A stretch of DNA of 64,000 nt from Rhodococcus sp. 4CII (GCF_014256275.1 NZ_JACCFE010000002.1:5064001-5128000); one strand, 5' to 3'; numbered from the stretch's first letter, positions 1 to 8,330 are shown. The notes: generated by a model from the sequence alone, not told the origin. Translations and numbers: made by a program.

Positions 1-837
1 TCGCAACCCGTGCTCGGCGATTTCGACGCCGGCAACTACGAGCAGCAACGCGACTGGGCCGTCGCCGAGGACGGGACACGCATCCCGCTGTCGATCGTCC
101 GCCGGAAGACTACCGGCGCCGACGGCCCCGCCCCCACGCTGCTCTACGGGTACGGCTCCTACGAGGCCAGCATGGACCCGGCGTTCTCGGTCGCGCGGCT
201 CTCCCTCCTCGATCGCGGTGTCGTCTTCGTGGTCGCGCACGTGCGCGGCGGCGGAGAGATGGGCAGGCACTGGTACGAGACGGGCAAGACCCTCACCAAG
301 AAGAACACCTTCACCGACTTCGTCTCGAGTGCACGGCATCTGATCGACACCGGGCGCACCACGCCGCGGCAACTGGTTGCCGACGGCGGCAGTGCCGGAG
401 GCCTGCTGATGGGTGCGGTGGCCAACCTGGCGCCGGAACTGTTCGCCGGCATCCTCGCCAACGTTCCCTTCGTGGATCCGCTCACCTCGATCCTCGACCC
501 GTCACTGCCGCTCACCGTCATCGAGTGGGACGAGTGGGGCAATCCCCTGGAGAACCCCGAGGTCTACGAATACATGCGCTCGTACAGTCCGTACGAGAAC
601 GTCGAGGCCAAGGACTACCCGGCAATCCTGGCGATCACCAGCATCAACGACACCCGGGTGCTGTACGTCGAACCGGCCAAGTGGGTCGCGAAACTCCGCG
701 CCACCAAGACCGGCGACGCGCCCCTACTCCTCAAGACCGAGATGAGCGCCGGGCACGGCGGTGTCAGCGGACGCTACGAAAAGTGGAAGGAAGTAGCGTT
801 CGAATTCGCGTGGGTGCTCGACCTGATCGGCAAGTAG
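1..837 (+). CDS. ptrB: Oligopeptidase B / prolyl oligopeptidase family (S9), 3' part
   Basis: The reading frame is open from the first base, so the 5' part of the gene lies outside the window. The visible 278 codons are the C-terminal peptidase domain of the S9 family, which cleaves short peptides after basic residues (oligopeptidase B) or proline. The catalytic triad is complete: Ser in GGSAGG (codon at 391), Asp in NDTRV (649) and His in GHGG (754). The segments RGGGEMG and NVPFVDPLTSI are typical of oligopeptidase B. The product is probably cytoplasmic. Gene order relative to purS/purQ matches the mycobacterial ptrB region. Family assignment is secure; oligopeptidase B rather than prolyl oligopeptidase is likely but not proven from the C-terminus alone. 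Confidence 0.9.
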   Translation, partial: SQPVLGDFDAGNYEQQRDWAVAEDGTRIPLSIVRRKTTGADGPAPTLLYGYGSYEASMDPAFSVARLSLLDRGVVFVVAHVRGGGEMGRHWYETGKTLTKKNTFTDFVSSARHLIDTGRTTPRQLVADGGSAGGLLMGAVANLAPELFAGILANVPFVDPLTSILDPSLPLTVIEWDEWGNPLENPEVYEYMRSYSPYENVEAKDYPAILAITSINDTRVLYVEPAKWVAKLRATKTGDAPLLLKTEMSAGHGGVSGRYEKWKEVAFEFAWVLDLIGK

Positions 838-939
838 TACTGCGCCACCATCGCCGACGGTTCCGCCGTCGGTGTGTGAAGTGGTACGTCGAGGTGGGGC
901 GGAAGTCGCCGTGTCAGGCGACTTTCCGCCACGCACGCA

Positions 940-1119
940 TCAGACGCAGAAGCTGACGCTGGCCGATCCCAGTGGCAGGTTGAGGCAGACCGAGATCGAG
1001 CCGACCACCGGGGTCGGTGCGGGGGCGAGCGGTGCGGCGAGAGCTGCGGGGGCAGCCAGGGTGCCGAGTGACAGGGTCAATGCAATCGCGGCGAGTGTGG
1101 TGGCAATTCTGCTAGACAT
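940..1119 (-). CDS. Small secreted peptide (59 aa), unknown function
   Basis: A 59-residue product starting MSSRIATTLAAIAL, chosen because AAGGACC precedes this ATG at good spacing; an in-frame extension upstream to 1224 lacks signal features. Residues 1-28 form a Sec signal peptide (charged start, hydrophobic core, cleavage expected after ALA). The mature part is only about 31 residues, proline/alanine rich and then hydrophobic, with two cysteines (SVCLNLPL and SFCV) that could form one disulfide. I do not recognise a family. Similar short secreted proteins of this build occur in rhodococci and mycobacteria. Function unknown. Confidence 0.6.
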   Translation of the reverse strand: MSSRIATTLAAIALTLSLGTLAAPAALAAPLAPAPTPVVGSISVCLNLPLGSASVSFCV

Positions 1120-1231
1120 CGTGAGGTCCTTGACTGAGTGACTACGAGCCGGAGGTGACTCCTTCTCATCGTCCACCGATGTGACGCAGGTCACAACCAT
1201 CGGGCCTGTCTTTTCTCGGGCCACCGGGGAG

Positions 1232-1921
1232 TCAGCGCTGCGCGTACCGAATCTGTGGACGCCCCGCCCGGCCGTACTCGGTGTGTCGGGTGAGGACGCC
1301 GTCGTCGGCGAGGCGTTCGAGGTAACGCCACGCCGTGACCCGGGAGACCCCGATGCTGGCGGCCACCTCGGCCGCGGTCAGCGGTCCGGACGCCTCCCGG
1401 ACGCAGGCTGATACATGGTCGAGGGTCTGTGGTGCAACGCCTTTCGGTGAGGTCGCGCGTTCGTCGGAGGTGCGCAGGGCCGACATCGCCCGGTCGATGT
1501 CCTGCTGGCTCAGTGCGTTGCTGCCGGCGGGCAGGGCGGCGCGAAACTCCCGGTACCGCTCCAGCTTGTCGCGGAACGCCGCGAACGTGAACGGCTTCAG
1601 GAGATACAGTGCGATTCCGCGCGCCACGGCGGTGCGGACCATCTCGAGGTCGCGGGCCGACGTCACCGCGATCACGTCGGGGCTGGGCCGCACGCCGCTC
1701 AGTGCCGCCGCCACGTCGAGGCCGCTGGCGTCGGGCAGACCGATGTCGAGCAGGACGAGGTCGATGGGGTCGTCGCCGGCGTTCGCGGCGGCGACCGCGC
1801 GCATGGCCCCGTTGCCGTCGTGAACGACGGTGTGGACCGAAAACCCGGGTATCCGTTCCACATACGCCCGATGCGCCTCGGCGATGAGCGGTTCGTCGTC
1901 GACTATCATCACCCGGATCAC
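1232..1921 (-). CDS. Response regulator, CitB/DctR type
   Basis: A 229-residue two-component regulator. The receiver domain covers about residues 3-120, with the acidic pocket at D8/D9, phospho-acceptor D59 in LLDIGLPD, and K109 in YLLKPF. A helix-turn-helix lies at about 181-204 (LTAAEVAASIGVSRVTAWRY). This is the architecture of the CitB/DcuR/MalR family that responds to C4-dicarboxylates or citrate. The start is the GTG at 1921, which overlaps the TGA of the sensor kinase as GTGA, so the two are translationally coupled; a longer open frame reaching 2170 runs inside the kinase gene and is not the protein start. It probably activates the divergent dctA. Confidence 0.88.
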   Translation of the reverse strand: MIRVMIVDDEPLIAEAHRAYVERIPGFSVHTVVHDGNGAMRAVAAANAGDDPIDLVLLDIGLPDASGLDVAAALSGVRPSPDVIAVTSARDLEMVRTAVARGIALYLLKPFTFAAFRDKLERYREFRAALPAGSNALSQQDIDRAMSALRTSDERATSPKGVAPQTLDHVSACVREASGPLTAAEVAASIGVSRVTAWRYLERLADDGVLTRHTEYGRAGRPQIRYAQR

Positions 1922-3483
1922 GAGGCGTCCCCCTCGAACGGAATTTCGACGACGATCATCGATCCGAGCGACGGCTCCGTGCGGATCGTTCCCCCGTGCC
2001 GGGCGACCACCTGCGTCACCAGTGCCAGACCCAGTCCACGCTGGCCCGACTTGGTGGAATAGCCGCGCGTGACGGCCTTGTCGAGTTCGTCGGCGGGAAT
2101 GCCGGGTCCGCTGTCGGCCACCCGCACCACCATCGTCGAATCCTCCTGACGGACCGTCACTTCCACCCACGCATCCTCTCCGGGCGACTCGGTCGCACCG
2201 CGGGCTGCGTCGATCGCGTTGTCCACGAGATTACCCACCAGTGTGACGAGTTCACGCGCGCTGAGCGGCGCGACGGGCCCGAGCGCGGTGTCCTCGGTGA
2301 CGGTCAGGTCGACTCCCCGTTCGGCGGCCACCCCCACCTTGCCGAGCAGCAGTGCGGCCAGGGCAGGCTCGTGAACCGCCGTCATCAGGCGGTCGATCAG
2401 TTCCTGCGACAACCGCAGATCCTCGGTGGCGAAGGCGATCGCGTCGTCGTAGCGGCCCAGTTCGACCATCGTGATGATGGTGTGCAGGCGGTTCGCCGAT
2501 TCGTGCGCCTGCGACCGCAGCGACTCCGCGAATCCGCGAACGGAATCGAGTTCGCCCATGACGCTTTGCAATTCGGTGCGATCCCGCAACGTCAGCACGG
2601 TACCCAGCCGCTGCCCCTCCCACGTGACGGGCTCCCGGCTGACGAGCAGCACCCGGTCGGGCGTCACGTGCACCTCGTCCCGGGAATCGCCCTCCCGCGA
2701 CTGCCGCAGTGAGTCCGGAAGCGCGGACAGGGGCACCGGGCCCTCGGGAAGGTCGAGGAGGCGGCGTGCTTCATCGTTGACCACGTCGGCCTCCGCGGCG
2801 TCGTCGCCGTCGCGACCGAGTACTACCAGACCCTCGCCGATCGAATGCAGGACGGCGTCGTGGTGCTCGTACATCTGGCGCAATTCGTCGGGCGCCATCC
2901 CCAGCGTCTGACGGCGCAGGCGCCGGCTCAGCAGGAACGACCCCGCTGCAGACACCGCGAGGCCGATCGCGGCGACCGCGAAGATGGTCGGCAGGCTCGC
3001 GGCGAACTGGTCGCCGATCTTCTCGCGCGTGACACCCACCGACACGAGACCCGCGATCCGGTCACCGTCGTAGACCGGGGCCACGGCCCGGATCGACGGT
3101 CCGAGCGACCCGGCGTACGTCTCCGTGAACGTCTCCCCGCGGACTGCGCGGTCGATGTTCCCGGAGAACACGCCGCCGATCAGTTCGGGGTTCGTGTGCG
3201 TGAAGCGGATACCGGCCGGAGTCATCACGACGATGAAATCGGTGCCGGTGGCGGCGCGGATCCGCTCGGTCTGCGGTTGGAGGACCGCCGTCGGATCAGG
3301 GGAGCGCAACGCGTCGACGGTGCCCTGCGACATCGCCAGCGTGGCGGCGACGGCCGTGACCGCGCGCCGGGTGGTCTCGTCGCTGTCGCGACGCTGATCG
3401 ACGACGGCCAATGCAGTCCCGGCGCCGATGACCAGCACCAACACGACGAGCTGCAGGAGAAAGAGCTGCCTCGCGACGCTCAT
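1918..3483 (-). CDS. Sensor histidine kinase, CitA/DcuS family
   Basis: A 521-residue membrane kinase. The N-terminus has a transmembrane helix (about 7-28), then an extracytoplasmic PAS-like sensor domain (about 35-165) with the CitA/DcuS hallmarks FIVVMTPAG and RFTHTNPELIGG, a second helix (about 172-195), a cytoplasmic PAS domain and a HATPase with N-box VGNLVDNAIDAARG and G-boxes DSGPGIP and GLGLALV. Such kinases bind citrate, malate, fumarate or succinate outside the cell. Start MSVARQL is chosen because sensor homology begins there; no strong Shine-Dalgarno is visible. Its neighbours, the coupled regulator and the divergent dctA, indicate control of dicarboxylate uptake. Confidence 0.87.
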   Translation of the reverse strand: MSVARQLFLLQLVVLVLVIGAGTALAVVDQRRDSDETTRRAVTAVAATLAMSQGTVDALRSPDPTAVLQPQTERIRAATGTDFIVVMTPAGIRFTHTNPELIGGVFSGNIDRAVRGETFTETYAGSLGPSIRAVAPVYDGDRIAGLVSVGVTREKIGDQFAASLPTIFAVAAIGLAVSAAGSFLLSRRLRRQTLGMAPDELRQMYEHHDAVLHSIGEGLVVLGRDGDDAAEADVVNDEARRLLDLPEGPVPLSALPDSLRQSREGDSRDEVHVTPDRVLLVSREPVTWEGQRLGTVLTLRDRTELQSVMGELDSVRGFAESLRSQAHESANRLHTIITMVELGRYDDAIAFATEDLRLSQELIDRLMTAVHEPALAALLLGKVGVAAERGVDLTVTEDTALGPVAPLSARELVTLVGNLVDNAIDAARGATESPGEDAWVEVTVRQEDSTMVVRVADSGPGIPADELDKAVTRGYSTKSGQRGLGLALVTQVVARHGGTIRTEPSLGSMIVVEIPFEGDAS

Positions 3484-3551
3484 GTGCCGTCTCGGCGGAT
3501 GGTGAGGCAATGCACTTCTCCTGAACGTAATGAACACAAACTTCTCCAGCC

Positions 3552-3575
3552 AAGCGATCGCTTAGAAGATTCTTC
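3552..3575. promoter_or_regulatory. Paired palindromes between kinase gene and dctA (candidate operators)
   Basis: The 160-bp divergent gap contains a perfect 12-bp palindrome AAGCGATCGCTT (3552-3563) followed one base later by an 11-bp palindrome GAAGATTCTTC (3565-3575). Adjacent dyads in a divergent promoter next to a two-component regulator gene are reasonable binding sites for that regulator. Binding itself is inferred. Confidence 0.4.
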
Positions 3576-3643
3576 CAAGACGTGATCGCGGTCACTAGCC
3601 GGCCTCACCGATCAGCTTGCCACTCGAATTGGAGGACAATCCC

Positions 3644-5017
3644 ATGAGTACTGCGACAGGGAACACCAAGAAACGCGACCGGACCCACTGGTTGTACATG
3701 GGGGTCATCGTCGCCGTCGTCGCGGGCATCCTCGTCGGGTGGCTGGCTCCGGGGGTCGGCAAGTCGGTCGGTGTGCTCGGCACGATGTTCGTCGACCTGA
3801 TCAAGATGATGATCAGCCCGGTCATCTTCTGCACGATCGTCCTCGGCATCGGATCCGTGAAGGCGGCCGCGAAGGTCGGCAAGGTCGGCGGACTCGCCCT
3901 CACCTACTTCATCGGTATGTCGACCGTCGCCCTCGGCATCGGCCTCGTCGTCGGCAATCTCCTGGACCCGGGGACCGGCCTCAACATCAGCGCGGACACC
4001 GCCGGAACCGGCGCCGCGCTCGCGGAGAAGGCCCACGGCGCCGGCGGCACCATGGACTTCCTCCAGTCGATCATCCCCACGTCGCTGATGTCCGCGCTGA
4101 CCGAGGGAAGCGTGCTGCAGACCCTGTTCGTCGCGTTGCTCGTCGGCTTCGGACTGCAGGCCCTGGGCAAGCAGGGCGAGCCCATCCTGCGCGGTGTCGG
4201 CCACGTCCAGAAGCTCGTCTTCAAGATCCTGTCGATGATCCTGTGGCTCGCACCGATCGGTGCCTTCGGCGCCATCGCGAACGTTGTCGGTCAGACCGGG
4301 CTCGGTGCCGTCGTCCAGCTCGCCACCCTGATGCTCGGCTTCTACCTCACCTGCCTGATCTTCGTCTTCGGCGTCCTCGGATCCGTGCTCCGCGTCGCCG
4401 CAGGCATCTCGATCTTCAAGCTGGTGAAGTACCTGGCCCGCGAATACCTGCTGATCTTCGCCACGTCCTCGTCCGAGTCCGCACTGCCGCGACTGATCGC
4501 GAAGATGGAGCACGTCGGCGTCGAGCGCACCACCGTCGGTGTCGTCGTTCCCACCGGCTACTCGTTCAACCTCGACGGCACGGCCATCTACCTGACCATG
4601 GCCTCGATCTTCATCGCCGACGCGATGGGACAGCCGCTGTCGTTCCCCGAGCAGCTGTCGCTGCTGGTGTTCATGATCATCGCGTCCAAGGGCGCTGCCG
4701 GAGTCAGCGGCGCCGGGCTCGCCACCCTCGCAGGCGGGCTGCAGAGCCACCGTCCGGAACTGCTCGACGGCGTCGGCCTCATCGTCGGCATCGACCGGTT
4801 CATGTCCGAGGCCCGCGCCGTGACGAACTTCTCCGGCAACGCCGTCGCCACCCTGCTCATCGGCTCGTGGACCAACACGATCGACCACGACCGCGTCCGC
4901 ACCGTCCTCGACGGCAAGCTGCCGTTCGACGAGTCGACGATGGTCGACGACGGCCACGGCGAGGTCGTCGACGAGGAGGCCACCGAGAACGAATCGCGGG
5001 TGCTCGTCAAGAGCTGA
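3644..5017 (+). CDS. dctA: C4-dicarboxylate:cation symporter DctA (SLC1/DAACS family)
   Basis: A 457-residue integral membrane carrier of the dicarboxylate/amino acid:cation symporter family, importing succinate, fumarate or malate with protons or sodium. Family signatures are clear: the serine-rich re-entrant loop SSSESALPRL, GYSFNLDGTAIYLTMASIFIA, and AVTNFSGNAVATLL near the C-terminus. About eight membrane segments are visible. The start ATG at 3644 has GGAGG eight bases upstream; an upstream in-frame CTG/ATG-like extension has no such site. A divergent CitA/CitB-type two-component system lies upstream, which fits induction by external dicarboxylate. A glutamate/aspartate substrate cannot be excluded from sequence alone. 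Confidence 0.9.
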   Translation: MSTATGNTKKRDRTHWLYMGVIVAVVAGILVGWLAPGVGKSVGVLGTMFVDLIKMMISPVIFCTIVLGIGSVKAAAKVGKVGGLALTYFIGMSTVALGIGLVVGNLLDPGTGLNISADTAGTGAALAEKAHGAGGTMDFLQSIIPTSLMSALTEGSVLQTLFVALLVGFGLQALGKQGEPILRGVGHVQKLVFKILSMILWLAPIGAFGAIANVVGQTGLGAVVQLATLMLGFYLTCLIFVFGVLGSVLRVAAGISIFKLVKYLAREYLLIFATSSSESALPRLIAKMEHVGVERTTVGVVVPTGYSFNLDGTAIYLTMASIFIADAMGQPLSFPEQLSLLVFMIIASKGAAGVSGAGLATLAGGLQSHRPELLDGVGLIVGIDRFMSEARAVTNFSGNAVATLLIGSWTNTIDHDRVRTVLDGKLPFDESTMVDDGHGEVVDEEATENESRVLVKS

Positions 5018-5040
5018 CCGGCCCTCCGAAGTAAACCTCT

Positions 5041-5072
5041 GTGCGCCCAGGCGATTCGAAGCCTGGGCGCAC
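5041..5072. terminator. Hairpin terminator after dctA
   Basis: A perfect 12-bp stem (GTGCGCCCAGGC and its complement) with an 8-nt loop, 23 bases after the dctA stop. There is no T-tract downstream, as is usual for actinobacterial terminators. Confidence 0.7.
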
Positions 5073-5099
5073 AGACGTTTGTTGGCTACTTTGGTGCGC

Positions 5100-5594
5100 A
5101 TGACGACTCCTGTTCAGAACATCAGCATCAACACCCTCGGCGGCACGCCGACCTCACTCGGCGAGTACGACGGTCGCGCCGTCCTCGTGGTGAACGTCGC
5201 CTCCAAGTGCGGGCTCACCCCGCAGTACAAGGGCCTCGAGAAGCTGGCCACCGACTATGCAGACCGCGGACTCACCGTGATCGGCGTCCCCTGCAACCAG
5301 TTCATGGGTCAAGAGCCGGGCACCGCCGAAGAGATCGAGACCTTCTGCTCCACCACTTACGGCGTCACGTTCCCGTTGCTCGAGAAGATCGAGGTGAACG
5401 GTGAGAACCGGCACCCGCTCTATGAGGAACTGACGAAGGCCACCGACGCCGAAGGCGCGGCGGGCGACATCCAGTGGAACTTCGAGAAGTTCCTCGTCGC
5501 CCCCGACGGCACCGTCGTCAAGCGGTTCCGTCCCCGCACCGAACCGGACGCCCCCGAGGTCGTCGACGCCATCGAGGCCGTCCTGCCGAAGTAG
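5100..5594 (+). CDS. Glutathione peroxidase-family thiol peroxidase
   Basis: A 164-residue cytoplasmic peroxidase of the GPx fold. The peroxidatic residue is Cys37 in NVASKCGLTPQY (cysteine, not selenocysteine), with the conserved Gln in GVPCNQFMGQEPG and Trp in WNFEKF completing the catalytic triad. Actinobacteria lack glutathione, so the physiological reductant is probably thioredoxin; the second cysteine (PCNQF region) and a third (TFCSTTYG) could serve as resolving residues. The start at 5100 is chosen as the family begins at this methionine. It stands alone between two hairpins, so it is probably monocistronic. Confidence 0.9.
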   Translation: MTTPVQNISINTLGGTPTSLGEYDGRAVLVVNVASKCGLTPQYKGLEKLATDYADRGLTVIGVPCNQFMGQEPGTAEEIETFCSTTYGVTFPLLEKIEVNGENRHPLYEELTKATDAEGAAGDIQWNFEKFLVAPDGTVVKRFRPRTEPDAPEVVDAIEAVLPK

Positions 5595-5604
5595 GCGGCT
5601 CCGC

Positions 5605-5663
5605 CGCCCGTGCGCCCTTCTGGTTGCTCCCACAACCAGAAAGGCGCACGAGCTTTGCCTCGT
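5605..5663. repeat. 59-bp direct repeat, copy 1, with internal hairpin
   Basis: This copy is identical over 59 bases to 5744-5802. Positions 5610-5649 fold into a near-perfect hairpin (17-bp arms GTGCGCCYTTCTGGTTG with one mismatch, 6-nt loop CTCCCA), directly after the peroxidase stop codon, so it probably acts as its terminator. Confidence 0.85.
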
Positions 5664-5743
5664 CCCCCCGACGGCACGTCGTCGCGTCCGCTCTCCGCCC
5701 ACCGCACCCCCGACTCACGCTCCGGGACTCGCCCCCTCCTCCG

Positions 5744-5802
5744 CGCCCGTGCGCCCTTCTGGTTGCTCCCACAACCAGAAAGGCGCACGAGCTTTGCCTC
5801 GT
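5744..5802. repeat. 59-bp direct repeat, copy 2, with internal hairpin
   Basis: Second perfect copy of the unit at 5605-5663, 139 bases downstream, with the hairpin at 5749-5788. It lies 28 bases before the next gene start, so it may also sit in that gene's leader. The 80 bp between the copies has no gene that I can support. Confidence 0.85.
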
Positions 5803-5830
5803 GTTCACGTTCTCCTGTCACGCTGGGGCC

Positions 5831-6535
5831 ATGACCGGACAGGTGATCGTGTCGGTGTCAGCTATCAGGGACGAGACGCGCGACTTCGCGGCCGCGTTCG
5901 CCGAGGAGATGGATCGGCGCAGAGTGCCGCTGTCGCTGCTGGTGGCTCCACGGCTGAAAGACAAGTACCGGCTGGTCAACGACCCCGCGACGCAGGACTG
6001 GGTCCGCGGGCGCCGGTCCCGCGGCGACGCCGTCGTCCTCCACGGGTACGACCAGGCCGCGACCAAACGCCGGCGCGCCGAATTCGCGGCGCTCCCCGAG
6101 CACGAGGCGCGACTGCGACTGCTCGCGGCGGATCGGGTGATGGAACAGACCGGCCTGCGCACCCGACTGTTCGCCGCCCCGCGCTGGCTGGCGTCCCAAG
6201 GCGCGGTCGCAGCCCTGCCGTCCGCCGGGTTCCGACTGCTGGCCGGGATGACCGCCATCCACGACCTCGAACGCGAGACGTCGGTGCGGTCGCGAGTGCT
6301 GGGGATCGGGGAGGGCTTCCGCGCCGAACCGTGGTGGTGCCGGGCGCTCGTCCTCGGCGCCGGTCGGACCGCCCGGCGCGGGGGACTGGTGCGCCTCGCC
6401 GTCACCGCGAAGCAATTGGGCACGTCGGGACCGCGGCAGGCGTTGCTCGACGCCGTCGACCTCGCGCTCTACCACGGCGCCCAGCCGGAGGTGTACCGCT
6501 GGCAACCCCGGATTCCGCAGATCGGTGCCGCCTGA
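5831..6535 (+). CDS. DUF2334 polysaccharide-deacetylase-like protein
   Basis: A 234-residue protein of the DUF2334 group (fold related to carbohydrate esterase family 4 deacetylases). Visible features are the N-terminal VIVSVSAIRDET strand, SLLVAPRLKDKY, the histidine of AVVLHGYDQ and the arginine/proline segment FAAPRWLASQGAVAALPSAGF. The usual aspartate/histidine metal site is only partly recognisable, so catalytic activity is uncertain. The ATG at 5831 is used because homology starts there; an open frame extending upstream into the 59-bp repeats is not coding. No partner genes are adjacent. No signal peptide is evident, so it is likely cytoplasmic. Confidence 0.75.
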   Translation: MTGQVIVSVSAIRDETRDFAAAFAEEMDRRRVPLSLLVAPRLKDKYRLVNDPATQDWVRGRRSRGDAVVLHGYDQAATKRRRAEFAALPEHEARLRLLAADRVMEQTGLRTRLFAAPRWLASQGAVAALPSAGFRLLAGMTAIHDLERETSVRSRVLGIGEGFRAEPWWCRALVLGAGRTARRGGLVRLAVTAKQLGTSGPRQALLDAVDLALYHGAQPEVYRWQPRIPQIGAA

Positions 6536-6540
6536 CCGGT

Positions 6541-6576
6541 GAGTACTTGTCAACCGCGGACGGTTGCCAAGTACTC
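6541..6576. terminator. Bidirectional hairpin between convergent genes
   Basis: Two 16-bp arms (6541-6556 and 6561-6576) with one mismatch and a 4-nt loop, placed between convergent stop codons. Its left arm, with the two preceding bases, is the 18-mer GTGAGTACTTGTCAACCG that recurs at 33155-33172. Confidence 0.75.
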
Positions 6577-6585
6577 GCGGGGCCG

Positions 6586-7233
6586 TCAGGCCACCTCGAC
6601 GCTCGACTCGCTCGGCATCGTGCGGAACTCGGTGCCCTCGGGCGCCATGTCGGTGTAGCGGCCGTAGAAGATGCCGGTGGCCTCGTTCGCGATGATCGCC
6701 TGGTGGATCGGCACCGCGACCCGCGGTGCGACGGCCCGGAGGTAGTCGACGGCCTCGGAGATCTTCATCCACGGCGCGGCGGCGGGCAGTGCGAGCACGT
6801 CGACCTTCTGCTCCGGGACGAACAGGGAGTCGCCGGGGTGCATCAGCCGGGCCGGGTTCGCGGCGTCGCCGAGCAGGAACGCCGTGTTGTCGATCACCGG
6901 GATGTCCGGGTGGATCACCGCGTGCTTCCCGCCGGCACCGGTGACGTGCACGTCGCCGATGTCGAACTCGTCGCCGGCGTGCACCCCCGTCCAGCCGCCG
7001 CCGAGCTGGGCCGCAGTCTGCGGGTCCGAGTACAGCGCCGCACCGGGGTTCGCCTCGACGAGGGCGGGCAGGCGTTGCTGGTCGACGTGGTCGGGGTGCT
7101 GGTGCGTCACCAGGATGGCGTCGAGTCCGGTGATGCCCTCGAATCCGTGGGAGAAGTTGCCCGGATCGAAGAGGATGGTGGAACCGTTCAACTCGACGAG
7201 GACGCAGCTGTGGCCGAAGTGAGTCAATCGCAT
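6586..7233 (-). CDS. MBL-fold metallo-hydrolase
   Basis: A 215-residue metallo-beta-lactamase-fold protein. The metal motif HxHxDH is present as H44-Q-H46-P-D48-H49, with further ligands expected at H of GGKHAVIH and D in MHPGDSLF. The N-terminal MRLTHFGHSCVLVE is typical of the UlaG/UPF0173-like hydrolase subgroup. The substrate cannot be named. It is monocistronic, convergent with the DUF2334 gene and divergent from purS, with only about 130 bp to the purS start. Confidence 0.85.
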   Translation of the reverse strand: MRLTHFGHSCVLVELNGSTILFDPGNFSHGFEGITGLDAILVTHQHPDHVDQQRLPALVEANPGAALYSDPQTAAQLGGGWTGVHAGDEFDIGDVHVTGAGGKHAVIHPDIPVIDNTAFLLGDAANPARLMHPGDSLFVPEQKVDVLALPAAAPWMKISEAVDYLRAVAPRVAVPIHQAIIANEATGIFYGRYTDMAPEGTEFRTMPSESSVEVA

Positions 7234-7364
7234 GAATTCGAGTATGCGCCTGCATACGTGGCCCGTCCCCTTCGTCCGATGCGAACCGCAGGCAGGTAGC
7301 CCGGTAAACTTCCGGGTGCCCGGTGTTCCACTCTGGGCTCGCGCACTACTACAAGGAGCAGCAC

Positions 7365-7604
7365 GTGGCCCGTGTCGTCGTCGAAGTCATGCCCAAGGCC
7401 GAGATTCTCGACCCCCAGGGGCAGGCCATTGTCGGAGCGCTGCCGCGGCTCGGCTTCGCTGGAGTGTCCGATGTCCGTCAGGGCAAGCGGTTCGAGCTCG
7501 AGGTCGACGGCAGTGTCGACGACGCTCAGCTCGAGAAGATCGCCGAGGCCCTGCTGGCCAACACGGTGATCGAGGACTGGACCGTGAGGCGCGTCGAAGC
7601 ATGA
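7365..7604 (+). CDS. purS: Phosphoribosylformylglycinamidine synthase subunit PurS
   Basis: A 79-residue subunit of the three-part FGAM synthase (PurS-PurQ-PurL), step four of de novo purine synthesis; PurS bridges the glutaminase and the synthetase so that ammonia can be channelled. The start is GTG at 7365, with AAGGAG (7352-7357) eight bases upstream; MPKAEILDPQGQAI and LLANTVIEDW are family signatures. The stop overlaps the purQ ATG (ATGA), which is characteristic of this pair. A TAAACT element at 7305-7310 is a likely -10 box. The cognate purL is 5.7 kb downstream. Confidence 0.95.
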   Translation: MARVVVEVMPKAEILDPQGQAIVGALPRLGFAGVSDVRQGKRFELEVDGSVDDAQLEKIAEALLANTVIEDWTVRRVEA

Positions 7605-8278
7605 GCGCCCGCGTCGGAGTCATCACTTTCCCCGGCACCCTCGACGATGTCGACGCCGCCCGCGCGGTGACCCTCGCCGGCGGCGAGGCCGTGAGCCTGT
7701 GGCACGGCGACGCCGACCTCAAGGGTGTCGACGCCGTCATCGTTCCCGGTGGCTTCTCCTACGGCGACTACCTGCGCTGCGGGGCCATCGCCCGGTTCGC
7801 GCCGGTCATGGGCAAGGTTGTCCAGGCGGCGCAGGGTGGTATGCCCGTCCTCGGCATCTGCAACGGATTCCAGGTGCTGTGCGAGGCGGGGCTCCTGCCC
7901 GGCGCGCTCACCCGCAACGAGGGCCTGCACTTCATCTGCCGCGACGAGTGGTTGAAGGTCGAGGCCACGTCGACGGCGTGGACGTCCCGCTACGAGGCGG
8001 GCGCCGAGATTCTCGTCCCGCTCAAGTCCGGCGAGGGCCGCTACCAGGCGTCGGAGACCGTTCTCGACGAACTCGAGGGTGAAGGTCGCGTGGTGTTCCG
8101 CTACGCCGGCGACAACCCGAACGGTTCGCAGCGCGGCATCGCCGGAATCTCGTCGGCCAACGGCCGCGTCGTCGGTCTCATGCCGCACCCGGAACACGCC
8201 ACCGAGGCTCTCACCGGCCCCAGCGACGACGGACTCGGCATGTTCTACTCCGTCCTCGACAGCGTCATCTCCGCCTGA
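7601..8278 (+). CDS. purQ: Phosphoribosylformylglycinamidine synthase, glutaminase subunit PurQ
   Basis: A 225-residue class I glutamine amidotransferase that releases ammonia from glutamine for FGAM synthase. The nucleophile is Cys87 in LGICNGFQ, and His196 and Glu198 in MPHPEH complete the triad. VPGGFSYGDYLRCGAIA is the oxyanion-region signature. Length matches short-form PurQ proteins. It is translationally coupled to purS through a 4-nt overlap and is followed by a strong hairpin, so purSQ is a two-gene operon. Confidence 0.96.
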   Translation: MSARVGVITFPGTLDDVDAARAVTLAGGEAVSLWHGDADLKGVDAVIVPGGFSYGDYLRCGAIARFAPVMGKVVQAAQGGMPVLGICNGFQVLCEAGLLPGALTRNEGLHFICRDEWLKVEATSTAWTSRYEAGAEILVPLKSGEGRYQASETVLDELEGEGRVVFRYAGDNPNGSQRGIAGISSANGRVVGLMPHPEHATEALTGPSDDGLGMFYSVLDSVISA

Positions 8279-8285
8279 TCCGACC

Positions 8286-8319
8286 GGCATCGTGCGCGGC
8301 CGGGGCTGCGCACGATGCC
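8286..8319. terminator. Hairpin terminator after purQ
   Basis: Perfect 12-bp stem (GGCATCGTGCGC and complement) with a 10-nt loop, eight bases after the purQ stop and before the convergent methyltransferase stop; likely works for both genes. Confidence 0.75.
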
Positions 8320-8330
8320 TGGCCGTAGGG

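Noticed and set aside
3605..5101. Long open frame opposite dctA (498 codons) on the minus strand
   Set aside because: It mirrors the G+C-rich third positions of dctA, has repetitive charged composition and no family features; dctA is certain.
7300..7316. Small hairpin CCCGG...CCGGG around the purS -10 box
   Set aside because: Only 5 bp and it would enclose the -10; probably chance in G+C-rich DNA rather than a riboswitch.
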